Source: an uncultured Anaerolineae bacterium
GTDB taxonomy: Bacteria; Chloroflexota; Anaerolineae; J036; Brachytrichaceae
Direction: 5' to 3'
NCBI GenBank assembly: GCA_938034415.1
Contig: CALHLE010000009.1
Span: forward strand, 62,001 to 126,000
Length of the DNA: 64,000 nt
Shown here: one piece after another, positions 42,464 through 51,170 of the stretch
How positions within the stretch are numbered: position 1 is the first letter of the stretch
Layout of the letters: every line of letters starts with the position of its first letter
Made by a program: the position numbers and the translations under genes
The notes under the pieces: generated by a model
Database searches by the model: none
What the model was told of the DNA's origin: nothing
Seen by the model: only the letters and a program-made list of their open reading frames with translations

Positions 42464-43320
42464 AGGTCTCTAGGCGAGGCGGCCTAGCGCTCTGCGCTGC
42501 GTTGGTCGCAGCGGCAGCGGCTTTTCTTATCTTGCGCCCGATCGTGGAAGCCGAGCGGCGCTGGCAGGCGCTGCGCGCGCGGGGGGTGTTGCGCGTCGGC
42601 ATCGATCCGGGCGTCCGCCCGTTTTCGTTCTACGGCGCGGATGGTTGGGAAGGAATGGATGCCGATGTAGCGCGCGAGGCAGCGCGGCGCTTGGGGCTGC
42701 GCGTGGAGGCCGTGCCGGTGGGCTATGATGGCCTCTACGACGCGCTGATTGCCGGCTATGCCGATGTTGCGATGTCGGCCCTGGTGGTAGATCCGACGCG
42801 GACGGCTGATTTTCGCTATAGCCGCCCATATTTCGATGCCGGCTTGCGCGCGGTGGCGCTGGCGCCGTTGCGTTTGGATCGTCCCGAAGATCTGCGCGGG
42901 CGCTGCGTCGTCGCCGCGCTGGGCGGCGAGGCGGACCGCCTGACGCGCTGGCTGGAACGGCGCACGCCGGGGTTAAAGCGCCGCGTGGTTGCGGACGAAG
43001 CTGCCGCCCTGGCTGAAATTCGCATGGGCAGATGTGAGGTGGCGGTCGTCGGCGGGCAAGCGGCCACACAGGCCGGATGCGCGCCAATTGCCGATTGGGG
43101 TAACACAGCAGCGGTGCGCTGCCTCAACCTTCGCCCGACTGAGTACACCATGGCGATGTTGGGCGTGGATGGGCGACTGGCCGTTGAACTTGATCGCGTC
43201 CTGTCGCAGATGGGCAACGACGGCGCCCTGGCGCGCATCGCTCGAAAGTGGCTCGCTATCAGGACTACCGACATCGCCGACGCCGACGACACAAATAACA
43301 CCAACGACACCAACCAATAA
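42460..43320 (+). CDS. Family 3 extracellular solute-binding protein
   Basis: The ~286-residue protein has an N-terminal hydrophobic anchor (about 8-25) and a bacterial solute-binding family 3 domain: GVLRVGIDPGVRPFSFYG, MDADVAREAARRLGLRVE, ALIAGYADVAMSALVVDP and the RCEVAVVGG hinge. It probably captures an amino-acid-like ligand outside the cell. No permease or ATPase follows, so it may work as a sensor or with a distant transporter. TTG at 42460, overlapping the transpeptidase stop (TTGA), is the best start; it is not certain. The C-terminus is a low-complexity Asp/Asn/Thr tail. Confidence 0.85.
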   Translation: MKVSRRGGLALCAALVAAAAAFLILRPIVEAERRWQALRARGVLRVGIDPGVRPFSFYGADGWEGMDADVAREAARRLGLRVEAVPVGYDGLYDALIAGYADVAMSALVVDPTRTADFRYSRPYFDAGLRAVALAPLRLDRPEDLRGRCVVAALGGEADRLTRWLERRTPGLKRRVVADEAAALAEIRMGRCEVAVVGGQAATQAGCAPIADWGNTAAVRCLNLRPTEYTMAMLGVDGRLAVELDRVLSQMGNDGALARIARKWLAIRTTDIADADDTNNTNDTNQ

Positions 43321-43331
43321 GGAGACCCTGC

Positions 43332-44345
43332 ATGGAATACCGACCCCTCGGACGAACCGGCGTAAAAGTGAGCGTCTTGTGCCTGGGTTGCATGATGTTC
43401 GGCGGTAAGACCTCGCCTGAAGATTCGTATGCCATCATTGACCGCGCGATTGACGCCGGCATCAACTTCCTCGACACGGCCAACGTCTACACGCGCGGCC
43501 GAAGTGAGGAGGTCGTCGGTGAGGCGCTCAAGCGCAACGGCAAGCGCGACCGCATCGTGCTGGCCACGAAGGTGCATGGGGTGATGGCCGACGATGATCC
43601 CAACATGAGCGGCAACAGCCGCCGACACATCATCCAGCAGTGTGAAGCAAGCCTGAGACGACTGCAAACGGATTGGATTGACCTGTATCAGATTCACCGG
43701 CCGCAGTCATCCATCCCGATTGATGAGACGCTGCGCGCGTTGGATGACCTGGTGCGCGCGGGCAAGGTGCGCTACATCGGCACAACTACCTTTGCCGCAT
43801 GGCAGTTGATGGAGTCGCTGATGGTCTCGCGCGAGCTGGGGTTGAACCGCTTCGTGTGCGAGCAGCCGCCCTACAACTTGCTGGACCGACGCATCGAGCG
43901 CGAGCTGATCCCCTTCGCGCAGACCTACGGCTTTGGGCTGATCCCGTGGAGTCCGCTGGCCGGCGGCCTGTTGACCGGCAAATACGACCGCAACGCGCCA
44001 CCGCCGGAAGGCACGCGCTTCTTCGACTACAAAGACAATCCCATCTTGTCTCGGCGCTGGAATGCCGCGGCGCTTGAAGCTGTGGAAGCTTATAAGGGCT
44101 ACCTGCAGGAGCGCGGCGGCTGCACGTTGTCGCAGTTCGCGCTGGCCTGGTGCATGAGCCAGCCGGGGATCACCTCGCCCATCATCGGCCCACGCACAAT
44201 GGAACAGCTCGAAGACAACCTCAAGGCGCTAGACGTGACGATCACCGATGAAGACCGGGCCAAAGTAGACGCGATTGTGCCCAAGGGAGGCATGGTCGCG
44301 CCGTACTACGAGGCCGACTTCGGGCCGCATCTGTTTCGGGTGTAG
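43332..44345 (+). CDS. Aldo/keto reductase
   Basis: The 337-residue TIM-barrel oxidoreductase opens with MEYRPLGRTGVKVSVLCLG. It has the catalytic Asp in FLDTANVYTRGRSEEVVG, Lys in VLATKVHG and His in LYQIHRPQS, plus the C-terminal NADPH-binding IIGPRTMEQLEDNLKAL. It reduces aldehydes or ketones; the substrate is unknown. An AAGGAG ribosome-binding site precedes the ATG. It follows the solute-binding protein by 11 nt and may be co-transcribed. Confidence 0.94.
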   Translation: MEYRPLGRTGVKVSVLCLGCMMFGGKTSPEDSYAIIDRAIDAGINFLDTANVYTRGRSEEVVGEALKRNGKRDRIVLATKVHGVMADDDPNMSGNSRRHIIQQCEASLRRLQTDWIDLYQIHRPQSSIPIDETLRALDDLVRAGKVRYIGTTTFAAWQLMESLMVSRELGLNRFVCEQPPYNLLDRRIERELIPFAQTYGFGLIPWSPLAGGLLTGKYDRNAPPPEGTRFFDYKDNPILSRRWNAAALEAVEAYKGYLQERGGCTLSQFALAWCMSQPGITSPIIGPRTMEQLEDNLKALDVTITDEDRAKVDAIVPKGGMVAPYYEADFGPHLFRV

Positions 44346-44373
44346 CAGCGCGCTGTGAATAAGCCGGTGGATG

Positions 44374-44394
44374 GGCGAAGGCGTTGCCTTCGCC
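44374..44394. repeat. Palindromic intergenic repeat, copy 1
   Basis: GGCGAAGGC-GTT-GCCTTCGCC forms a perfect 9-bp hairpin flanked by GAT-GG/TACCC. A near-identical palindrome occurs at 58853-58877. It has no T-run and lies between the aldo/keto reductase and MFS genes, which are convergent. Confidence 0.55.
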
Positions 44395-44449
44395 TACCCG
44401 GTGGGCATTCCCGCACAGGCGCTGGGTGCAATCTGAACCTGCGATGGCG

Positions 44450-45700
44450 TCAGCCTTCACGCCCCTTCATCTCCGGCACGAGGATCAGGGATGCGACCAG
44501 GATGAGCGCGGCGCACATCAGCGCGATGGCGCCGATGTCCAACGTCTGCGTTAGCTGAAAGGCTAGGATCGGCGCCACGATCCCCCGCACGCCGGTGAAG
44601 AACGTGTGAACGCTCATGTATTCGGCCACGCGATCGTTCGGGGCGAACTTGGTCACCCACAGGCTCCAGGCAATCTCGCCGCCGGCGTTCGACGCGCCGA
44701 AAATGGCCGCTCCGGCAGCCAGGCCGAACGCGCCGACGCCCGTGAAGAACGACGCGATGCCCAGCGCGAATCCGACGTTCAGGATGATGCGCAGCAGAAA
44801 GAAGTTCATCCGGTCGAACAGCCGGCCCCACAGCGGCGTGAGCGCCAGCCGGGCCACGCTTGGGATCATGACCGTGTAGAGGGCGATCTGCTGCGGGGCG
44901 AGCGCCAGGCCGTACTTCGGATTGGCCAGAAACTCGACGCGCAGCGGCAGCATCATCAGATTGGCGAAGCCCATGAGCATCCATGAGGCCAGCGTCCAGC
45001 GCAGCGTCCGGTCGGTGCGCAGGATTTTGAGCGAGTCGAACGCGCCGAGGAACGCGCCGCGCGAGGTGATGCCCAAATGGGCTGAGGCGCTGCTGCGCGG
45101 TTCGGCCAGTGCGTGGCGCAGCGCGCGCGACGGGATGCGCGACAGGCAGTAGGCCGCAGCGGCGAAAGCGATTGCGAATGCGGCCAACAGCCAGCGGAAG
45201 CGCGCCAAGTCAGTGGTGAGCAGCCGCCCGGCTAACTCGGCGAAGGCCGCTGCTGCCGCTACGCGGATGACGAAGGTGCGCGCGACGTATCGGCCGCGCT
45301 CGCGTGGGGCGTAATTGTCCTGGTAGGTCGCCGTCAGGAGCGGGATGATCGCGTTGGCCGCGCCGATGGCGATCACCGTTGCGATCACCAACACCGCGAG
45401 CGTCGGCAAAGCAGCGGCGCACAGCATCGCCAGCGCTCCGCCGGCCATCATCCATGCTGCGACGCGCATGATCGGCTGGCCGGAGCGTTCTACCCACGGC
45501 ACCAACCACAATGAAAGCAACAAACCGATGTTGCCGGCAGCGGCAATCAGCGACTTTGGCGTTGGGCCGGCATCGAAGGCTTTAACGGCGATCAGCAGCA
45601 AAAAGGTGGTGCTGGCGGTCTCGATGACGCCCTGGGGGATGGCGCGCAGCCGGTCGTAGCGATAGGTGAGCCGCGCGCGCGTGAGTGCGGAGGCGGTCAA
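44450..45700 (-). CDS. Major facilitator superfamily transporter
   Basis: The ~416-residue protein has about twelve hydrophobic segments and the loop motif WGRLFDRMNFF in the second half, typical of MFS. It follows the KDPG aldolase by 16 nt on the same strand. Sugar-acid or hexuronate uptake would suit that context (inference). The start is uncertain: TTG at 45700 is proposed, because all earlier in-frame starts lie inside the aldolase gene and give unconserved residues. Confidence 0.85.
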   Translation of the reverse strand: MTASALTRARLTYRYDRLRAIPQGVIETASTTFLLLIAVKAFDAGPTPKSLIAAAGNIGLLLSLWLVPWVERSGQPIMRVAAWMMAGGALAMLCAAALPTLAVLVIATVIAIGAANAIIPLLTATYQDNYAPRERGRYVARTFVIRVAAAAAFAELAGRLLTTDLARFRWLLAAFAIAFAAAAYCLSRIPSRALRHALAEPRSSASAHLGITSRGAFLGAFDSLKILRTDRTLRWTLASWMLMGFANLMMLPLRVEFLANPKYGLALAPQQIALYTVMIPSVARLALTPLWGRLFDRMNFFLLRIILNVGFALGIASFFTGVGAFGLAAGAAIFGASNAGGEIAWSLWVTKFAPNDRVAEYMSVHTFFTGVRGIVAPILAFQLTQTLDIGAIALMCAALILVASLILVPEMKGREG

Positions 45701-45716
45701 CGCGGCCAGTCGCTCC

Positions 45717-46367
45717 CTAGATCGCTCGAACCCCTTGCGGCTCGAGCGCCAGCGCGCGCGCCAACCGATGCGCGCGTTCGCCGAGTGCTTCGATGCCGCC
45801 GGCTTGCTTGACGTACTCGCCGATGAGCTGGCTACCCATCCCGACGGCGACGGCGCCGGCCTTGATGTATTCGGCGGCGTTGTCCAGCGATACGCCGCCG
45901 GTGGCGACGAACGGCACATGGTTCAACGGCGCGCGCACGGCCTTGAAGTAGCCCAGCTCCGCCGGGAAGAGCTTGATCAAGTGCGCGCCCAGCTCGACGG
46001 CGTTCATGATCTCGGTGGGCGTGTATGCGCCGGGGATCACGCAGATGTCGCGCTCGACGCAGATCGCGACCACGCGCGGGTTGGTGTTCGGCGCGACGAT
46101 GAACTGCGCGCCGGCGCTGATGGCCTCGAACACCTGCGACTCGTTCAGCACCGTGCCCGCGCCGATTAAGAACCGGTCGCCCAGTTCGTCTTTCATTTCG
46201 TGCAGGCCGTTGAGCGCGCCGGGCGAGTTCAGGGTCACTTCGATCGCAGTGATGCCGGCGTCTGCCAGCGCGCGCGCGATCTGCCGGAAGTATCCGGCGT
46301 AGTTGCCGCGCAAGATGGCGATGACGCGCCCGGCCTCGATCATGGATTTGGCGTGTTGTGCATTCAC
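45717..46367 (-). CDS. KHG/KDPG aldolase
   Basis: This class I aldolase splits 2-keto-3-deoxy-6-phosphogluconate or related keto acids to pyruvate. The 216-residue protein has Glu43 in AIEVTLNSP, the GAGTVL strand and the Schiff-base Lys132 in LIKLFPAE, then FVATGGVSLDN. The start is GTG, with TATACT seven bases upstream (leaderless spacing). It is divergent from an enolase-superfamily dehydratase across 56 nt and followed by an MFS gene, together suggesting a sugar-acid pathway. Confidence 0.93.
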   Translation of the reverse strand: MNAQHAKSMIEAGRVIAILRGNYAGYFRQIARALADAGITAIEVTLNSPGALNGLHEMKDELGDRFLIGAGTVLNESQVFEAISAGAQFIVAPNTNPRVVAICVERDICVIPGAYTPTEIMNAVELGAHLIKLFPAELGYFKAVRAPLNHVPFVATGGVSLDNAAEYIKAGAVAVGMGSQLIGEYVKQAGGIEALGERAHRLARALALEPQGVRAI

Positions 46368-46374
46368 GGGGTTG

Positions 46375-46380
46375 AGTATA
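46375..46380 (-). promoter_or_regulatory. -10 element of the KDPG aldolase gene, leaderless spacing
   Basis: TATACT on the minus strand ends seven bases before the GTG start. No clear -35 is seen. Confidence 0.45.
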
Positions 46381-46423
46381 TGCTCATCGGCGAATCATTT
46401 CCGATCTGTGCTGATTCATCACC

Positions 46424-47581
46424 ATGAAAATCACCGACGTTAAGACTTACATCGTCGGCAACCCGTGGAAGAACTGGCTGTTCACGCGCGTCGAGACCGA
46501 CGAGGGCATCCACGGCATCGGCGAGGCGACCGTCAACGGGTTTACCAAATCCGCCGAAGCAGCAGTGCATGAGCTTAAGCGCTTCGTCATCGGCAAAGAC
46601 CCCTTTGACGTTGAGCAGCATTCACTTCGCCTATGGCGCGACTTCTACAGCGATGGCGGACAGATTCATGGTGCGGCGCTCAGCGGCATCGAGTATGCCT
46701 GCTGGGACATCATGGGCAAGGCGCTGGGCGTGCCGGTGTTCAGGTTGCTGGGCGGGCGCTGCCATACGCGACTGCGCGCCTATGCCAACGGCTGGTATCG
46801 CGGCCCGCGCACGCCGGAGAGCTTTCACGAGAAGGCCAAGGTCGTTGTGGCCAAGGGCTACACCGCGCTCAAGTTCGACCCATTTGGGGCGGCCTGGCGC
46901 GTGATGGAGGACCTGGATGACTTTGCGCTGGCCGTGGACATCATCGCTGCCGTGCGCGACGCCGTTGGCCCGAGTGTGGACATCCTGATCGAGGCGCACA
47001 ACCGCTTTTCGGTGCATACGGCGTTGCAGTTTGCCGACGCCATCGCCCCCTACAAACCCACGTGGCTGGAAGCGCCGGTGCCGCCGCAGCGCATCTCTGC
47101 GATGGTCGAGGTGGCGCGTCGAAGCCCAGTGCCCATCGCCTGCGGCGAGGATTTCTACTGCCGCGACCAGTTTGCCGAGTTGCTTCAGCACAACGCGGTG
47201 CACATCATTCAGCTCGAACCGCAGCTCCTGGGCATGACCGCCGCCAAACAGGTGTGCGGCATGGTCAACGCGTTCTACGGCGTGACCGCGCCGCACAGCG
47301 CGCAGGGGCCGCTGTGCTCATTGGCATGCGCGCATCTCAACCTCAGCACGCCCAACTTCTTCATCCATGAGATCTTCGACGACTTCAACGATGATTGGAG
47401 CCAACACATCCTGACCAACCCGGTCAAGGTTGTGGACGGCTACGTCACGCTGAGCGACGACATCGTGGGGTGGGGCAGCGATCTGAACTACGACGAGATC
47501 GCCCGGCATCCTTACAACCCAGACAACTTCCTGCCGCTCTTTCGCGAGGGGTGGGAGAAGCGCGAAGGGGTGAGGGACTGA
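46424..47581 (+). CDS. Enolase-superfamily sugar-acid dehydratase (mandelate racemase/galactonate dehydratase group)
   Basis: The 385-residue protein has the capping domain (KITDVKTYIVGNPWKNWLF, GIGEATVNGFTKSAEAA) and a barrel with a KFDPFG strand, metal ligands in ILIEAHNRF, WLEAPVPPQ and CGEDFYCRDQ, and a late His in APHSAQGP. A His in the last strand fits the galactonate/mandelate subgroup that dehydrates acid sugars. The adjacent KDPG aldolase would handle the resulting 2-keto-3-deoxy acid, usually after a kinase not found here. The substrate is not determined. Confidence 0.88.
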   Translation: MKITDVKTYIVGNPWKNWLFTRVETDEGIHGIGEATVNGFTKSAEAAVHELKRFVIGKDPFDVEQHSLRLWRDFYSDGGQIHGAALSGIEYACWDIMGKALGVPVFRLLGGRCHTRLRAYANGWYRGPRTPESFHEKAKVVVAKGYTALKFDPFGAAWRVMEDLDDFALAVDIIAAVRDAVGPSVDILIEAHNRFSVHTALQFADAIAPYKPTWLEAPVPPQRISAMVEVARRSPVPIACGEDFYCRDQFAELLQHNAVHIIQLEPQLLGMTAAKQVCGMVNAFYGVTAPHSAQGPLCSLACAHLNLSTPNFFIHEIFDDFNDDWSQHILTNPVKVVDGYVTLSDDIVGWGSDLNYDEIARHPYNPDNFLPLFREGWEKREGVRD

Positions 47582-47604
47582 GCGTCACAAGCTCGCGATC
47601 AGTA

Positions 47605-47634
47605 TTGACGCATCGGCGGCGCATCGGGTATCAT
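47605..47634 (+). promoter_or_regulatory. Promoter of tRNA-Thr
   Basis: TTGACG (47605-47610), an 18-nt spacer and TATCAT (47629-47634) lie 21 nt before the tRNA. Confidence 0.7.
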
Positions 47635-47655
47635 TCGCACAACACCAGCCAGGGC

Positions 47656-47728
47656 GCTACCTTAGCTCAATCGGCAGAGCAATCGCTTCGTAAGCGATGG
47701 GTTTCGGGTTCGACTCCCGAAGGTAGCT
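47656..47728 (+). tRNA. tRNA-Thr (CGT)
   Basis: The 73-nt cloverleaf has acceptor GCTACCT/AGGTAGC, D-stem GCTC/GAGC, anticodon stem ATCGC/GCGAT around loop TTCGTAA (anticodon CGT) and T-arm TCGGG TTCGACT CCCGA. CCA is not encoded. Confidence 0.95.
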
Positions 47729-47738
47729 TCTGCGCAGG

Positions 47739-47774
47739 GAACTCGGCTTTCGTGAGAAGCCGAGTTCTATTTTT
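47739..47774 (+). terminator. Intrinsic terminator of tRNA-Thr
   Basis: An 11-bp perfect stem (47739-47749 with 47757-47767) with a 7-nt loop is followed by TATTTTT. The T-run overlaps the stop codon of the convergent moaB. Confidence 0.88.
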
Positions 47775-48291
47775 ATCGCGCCACTTCCCAGGCCAGGTGC
47801 TGGATCTCCGGCATGATCAACTTGTCCATGGCGACTTGCACGGCGTTGGGCGAGCCGGGCATGGACACCACCACGCGCCCGCGATACACGCCGGCCGTCG
47901 CCCGCGACAGCATGGCGGCAGCCCCCACTTCCTGGTAGCTGAGCATGCGGAACAGCTCGCCGAAGCCGGGCATCACTTTCTCCAGCTTGCGCGAGATCAC
48001 GTCGTAGGTCGTGTCGCGCGGGGCGATGCCGGTGCCGCCGGTGAACAGGATCACCCGCGCGTCCGTCTCGGCGACGATGCGCTCCAGCAATGCGCCGATC
48101 TGCTCCGGCTCATCCTTGACGATCGCGCGAAAGACCACTTGGTGCCCGGCGGATGTCACGCGCGACTCGATCAAGTCGCCGCCGGTGTCGTTTTCGCGCG
48201 TGCGCGTGTCGCTCACGGTGACGATGGCGACGTGGACGGCGCCTTGCCGGGCGGCAATTTCGCGGTGTTGTTGAGTGGATGCGCTGCTCAT
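47773..48291 (-). CDS. moaB: Molybdenum cofactor biosynthesis protein MoaB/MogA-like
   Basis: The ~172-residue protein has the molybdopterin-binding fold: [34 protein letters not shown] and the C-terminal [19 protein letters not shown]. It adenylates molybdopterin or supports that step, in line with a molybdenum hydroxylase being present (xdhC and FAD subunit elsewhere in the window). The ATG at 48291 was chosen over a GTG five codons upstream. Confidence 0.92.
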   Translation of the reverse strand: MSSASTQQHREIAARQGAVHVAIVTVSDTRTRENDTGGDLIESRVTSAGHQVVFRAIVKDEPEQIGALLERIVAETDARVILFTGGTGIAPRDTTYDVISRKLEKVMPGFGELFRMLSYQEVGAAAMLSRATAGVYRGRVVVSMPGSPNAVQVAMDKLIMPEIQHLAWEVAR

Positions 48292-48372
48292 GGTCTTCTC
48301 AGCCACACATTGTAACTTGCTAGTTCGCGCCAGACTACCTTGGCGAGAATAGCGCTATTGAGGAGGCTCATT

Positions 48373-49410
48373 ATGAAGCAACGCATCTTTACACTTGTGA
48401 TGGCTGCGCTGTTGGTTTCCTGCGCCGCGCCGCCGACGGCGCGCCCGGCAGCGCCGGCGCAGCCCGCTGCTGAACTGAAGACGGTGAAGTTCGGCTTCGT
48501 GCCGGTTGCCATCAACGGCCCGGTCTATGTCGCTGCTGAGAAGGGCTACTTTGCCGAAGAGGGGTTGAAGGTGGAGTTCCTACCCATCGAGGGCGGCTCC
48601 GACGCAGTGGTGCAGGTCGCGTCCGGCAACTTCGACGTGGCCGGCGGTGGGATCTCAGCCAGCATGCTCAACGCGGTAGCGCGCGGCATCGAGTTCGAGA
48701 TCGCCGCGTCGCTGCACACCGAACGGCCGCCGTTGGCCAGCCCATTTGTGGTGAGCAAAAAGCGCTATGAGAGCGGCGAGCTGACCAAGATGAGCGACTT
48801 GAAGGGCAAAAAGGTCGCCACGAACAATCGCGGCACTGCAACCGAATGGTGGCTGTCGGAGGCGCTGCGGCAGGGCGGGGTGGACATCACCGAGGTTGAG
48901 GTGCTCGGCTTGCCCTTCCCGCAGGTCGCGCCGGCGCTGGAGAGTGGCACGCTTGACGGCGCAATCCTGACCGAGCCGTTCGCCACCGCCGCAGAGGACA
49001 AGGGCCTGATCGTCCGGCTGTCCGAGGACTTTGTGACAGACTTCAAGCCGACCTATGTCTATTTCAACAAAGGCTGGGTGACGGCGAACCCGGACTTGGC
49101 GACGCGCTTCCTGAAAGCGTATCTGCGTGGCGCGCGCGACTTGCAGGGCGAAGCCTACTTCGACGACGCCAACGTCGCTGCCATCTCCAAATACACCAAA
49201 GTCGAGCCGGATGTGATCCGGCGCGCCCGGCGGCCGCACTTCGACCCGAACGGGACGGTATCGCTTGAGGACATCCAGACGCTCCAACAGTTCTATCGCA
49301 AGCAGGGACTGCTCAACTATGACCAGGACATAGACATGTCCAAGTTTGTGAATGTGAAGTACTTGGAAGAGGCGCTTAAGGCGCTGGGCGGTCGGGTGGC
49401 GTTCAAGTGA
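48373..49410 (+). CDS. NMT1/SsuA-type ABC substrate-binding lipoprotein
   Basis: The 345-residue protein has a lipoprotein signal ending LVSC (Cys17), an Ala/Pro linker and an NMT1/THI5-like domain (KTVKFGFVPVAINGPVYVAAEKGYF, then GGSDAVVQVASGNFDVAGGG and the ESGTLDGAILTEPF block). Such proteins bind aliphatic sulfonates, nitrate, pyrimidines or thiamine precursors. An AGGAGG ribosome-binding site precedes the ATG. It overlaps the ATPase gene by GTGA. No permease gene follows. Confidence 0.92.
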   Translation: MKQRIFTLVMAALLVSCAAPPTARPAAPAQPAAELKTVKFGFVPVAINGPVYVAAEKGYFAEEGLKVEFLPIEGGSDAVVQVASGNFDVAGGGISASMLNAVARGIEFEIAASLHTERPPLASPFVVSKKRYESGELTKMSDLKGKKVATNNRGTATEWWLSEALRQGGVDITEVEVLGLPFPQVAPALESGTLDGAILTEPFATAAEDKGLIVRLSEDFVTDFKPTYVYFNKGWVTANPDLATRFLKAYLRGARDLQGEAYFDDANVAAISKYTKVEPDVIRRARRPHFDPNGTVSLEDIQTLQQFYRKQGLLNYDQDIDMSKFVNVKYLEEALKALGGRVAFK

Positions 49411-50153
49411 TCGTCGCGCAACAGCTCACCAAAGATTTCCCTGGACCCGAGGGCGCGACCATCCGCGCCCTCGGCCCGCTCGACCTGCATATCGCGTCGG
49501 GCGAATTCGTATGCATCGTCGGGCCAAGCGGCTGCGGCAAGAGCACGCTGTTGCGCTTGATCGCCGGCCTGGAGCGGCCGACCGCAGGCGCGTTGAGCGT
49601 CGGCAGCCAGACGCCCACGCTCGTCTTTCAAGGCGACTCCACCTTCCCCTGGCTCACCGTTTACGGCAACGTTGAGTATCCGCTGCGGCTGCGCGGCGTG
49701 CCCGAGAAGGAACGCGAGGCTGCCGTGATGCACAAGCTCGGCCTGGTGGGCCTGTCGGGGTTTGCCGAGGCGTATCCCTATCAACTCTCCGGCGGCATGA
49801 AGCAGCGCGTCGCGCTGGCGCGGGCGTGGGTGGCCGACCCGGAGATCTTGTTGATGGACGAGCCGTTCGGCGCGCTCGACGAGCAGACGCGCATGGCGCT
49901 GCAACACGAGCTGCTGCGGCTGTGGGAAGGCTCGCAGGGCGCGCCCCACACGCGCAAAACCGTGCTATTCGTCACACACGCCATTGACGAGGCGTTGGCG
50001 TTGGGCGACCGAGTATTGGTAATGTCGACGGCGCCCGGCCGTATCGTCAAGGAAGTGCGTGTGCCCTTTGCGCGCCCGCGCGATGCGATCCAGCTCAAGC
50101 GCGACCCGCTGTTCGGCGAGCTGGCCTATGAACTCTGGCAGTCCCTGAAGTAG
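49407..50153 (+). CDS. ABC transporter ATPase (SsuB/TauB type)
   Basis: The 248-residue ATPase has Walker A GPSGCGKST, signature LSGGMKQRVALARAW, Walker B ILLMDEPFGALD and the H-loop THAIDEAL. Its closest functional group is the sulfonate/nitrate/taurine importers, matching the NMT1-type binding protein encoded just before it with a four-base overlap. The expected membrane permease is missing: the next genes are on the other strand and belong to a different importer. Confidence 0.94.
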   Translation: MIVAQQLTKDFPGPEGATIRALGPLDLHIASGEFVCIVGPSGCGKSTLLRLIAGLERPTAGALSVGSQTPTLVFQGDSTFPWLTVYGNVEYPLRLRGVPEKEREAAVMHKLGLVGLSGFAEAYPYQLSGGMKQRVALARAWVADPEILLMDEPFGALDEQTRMALQHELLRLWEGSQGAPHTRKTVLFVTHAIDEALALGDRVLVMSTAPGRIVKEVRVPFARPRDAIQLKRDPLFGELAYELWQSLK

Positions 50154-50183
50154 GGGGCTGCGCGAGTCGCCGCTCGATTCTCT

Positions 50184-51164
50184 TCAATCCTGCTCGAACG
50201 GCCGGCCCAGCGCCGCCGGCGGCGCCGTGTGAATGATGCGCGCGAGTGAGCGCCGCACATTTACCGGCAGGTAGCTCAGCAGACGGTCCAGCCAGTCGCC
50301 TGAGGTGAGCACGAGCGCCAGGATCATCAGCACGAACGGCGCGACGGTGAACACTTGCGTCGGCACATTGGGGACGGTGCTCTGCGCGACGCCGGCCAGC
50401 GATTGCAACACGCCGAACAAGTATGCGCCCAGCGCGGCGCGCAGCGGGTTCCACCCGCCGAAGATGACGATGGCCAGCGCGATCCAGCCATAGCCGGCCG
50501 TGTGGCGATAGCTCCAGCCGGCCTTGAAATCCAGCGAGAACGCCGCGCCGGCGATGCCCATCAAGGCGCCGCCGATCAACGTATAGGCGTAGCGCAAGGC
50601 GATCACGTTGTGCCCGCGCGCAAACGCCGCCGCCGGCTGTTCGCCGATCGCCCTCAGCGTCAGCCCCCCGCGCGTCCGGTAGAAGTAAAACCATGTAGCG
50701 CCGATCAGGGCATAGCCGGCGTACACCAGGATGTCGCCTTCGCGGAAGAGCAGCGGGCCGATGAAGGGCATGTCCTGTAAGAGCGGGATGGCGAAGCGCG
50801 GCGGCACGGTCGGGCCGGGGATGCGCACGTATGGATTGCCCAGGTAGGCCGAGAGGTCGCTGCACAAAAGCGCCAGCACGAAGCCGATGGCGATTTGCGA
50901 TTGCTTGAGCGTGATGGCGCCGTAGGCGACCACCAGCGCGATTAGCGCGCCGACTAGCGCCGCAGCAACGAAGCCAAGCCAGACGTTGTCGGCGGTCTTT
51001 GCCGCAACAAATCCGACCATGGCGCACAACATGATTGTGCCTTCGGCGGAGAGGTTAATCACCCCGGCGCGTTCGGTGATCGTCTCGCCGATGCACGCGA
51101 ACACCAGCGGCGTCGCCGAAGCGATAGCCGTGGCGAGGATGATGAACAGTTGGCCGGATTCCAT
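50184..51164 (-). CDS. ABC permease of a nucleoside/BMP-type importer (second permease)
   Basis: The 326-residue membrane protein has eight to nine hydrophobic segments and the BPD_transp_2 motifs ERAGVINLSAEGTIMLCAM and RAIGEQPAAAFARGHNVIALRY, followed by GGWNPLRAALGAYLFG. It is the smaller of two permeases typical of NupP/NupQ or YufP/YufQ importers. It starts six bases after the partner permease ends. The last gene of a four-gene operon for uptake of nucleosides or related purines. Confidence 0.93.
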   Translation of the reverse strand: MESGQLFIILATAIASATPLVFACIGETITERAGVINLSAEGTIMLCAMVGFVAAKTADNVWLGFVAAALVGALIALVVAYGAITLKQSQIAIGFVLALLCSDLSAYLGNPYVRIPGPTVPPRFAIPLLQDMPFIGPLLFREGDILVYAGYALIGATWFYFYRTRGGLTLRAIGEQPAAAFARGHNVIALRYAYTLIGGALMGIAGAAFSLDFKAGWSYRHTAGYGWIALAIVIFGGWNPLRAALGAYLFGVLQSLAGVAQSTVPNVPTQVFTVAPFVLMILALVLTSGDWLDRLLSYLPVNVRRSLARIIHTAPPAALGRPFEQD

Positions 51165-51170
51165 AGAGGA

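Noticed and set aside
47739..47774. Bidirectional use of the tRNA-Thr terminator for moaB
   Set aside because: On the minus strand the hairpin is followed by CCTGCGC rather than T residues, so it should stop only the plus-strand transcript.
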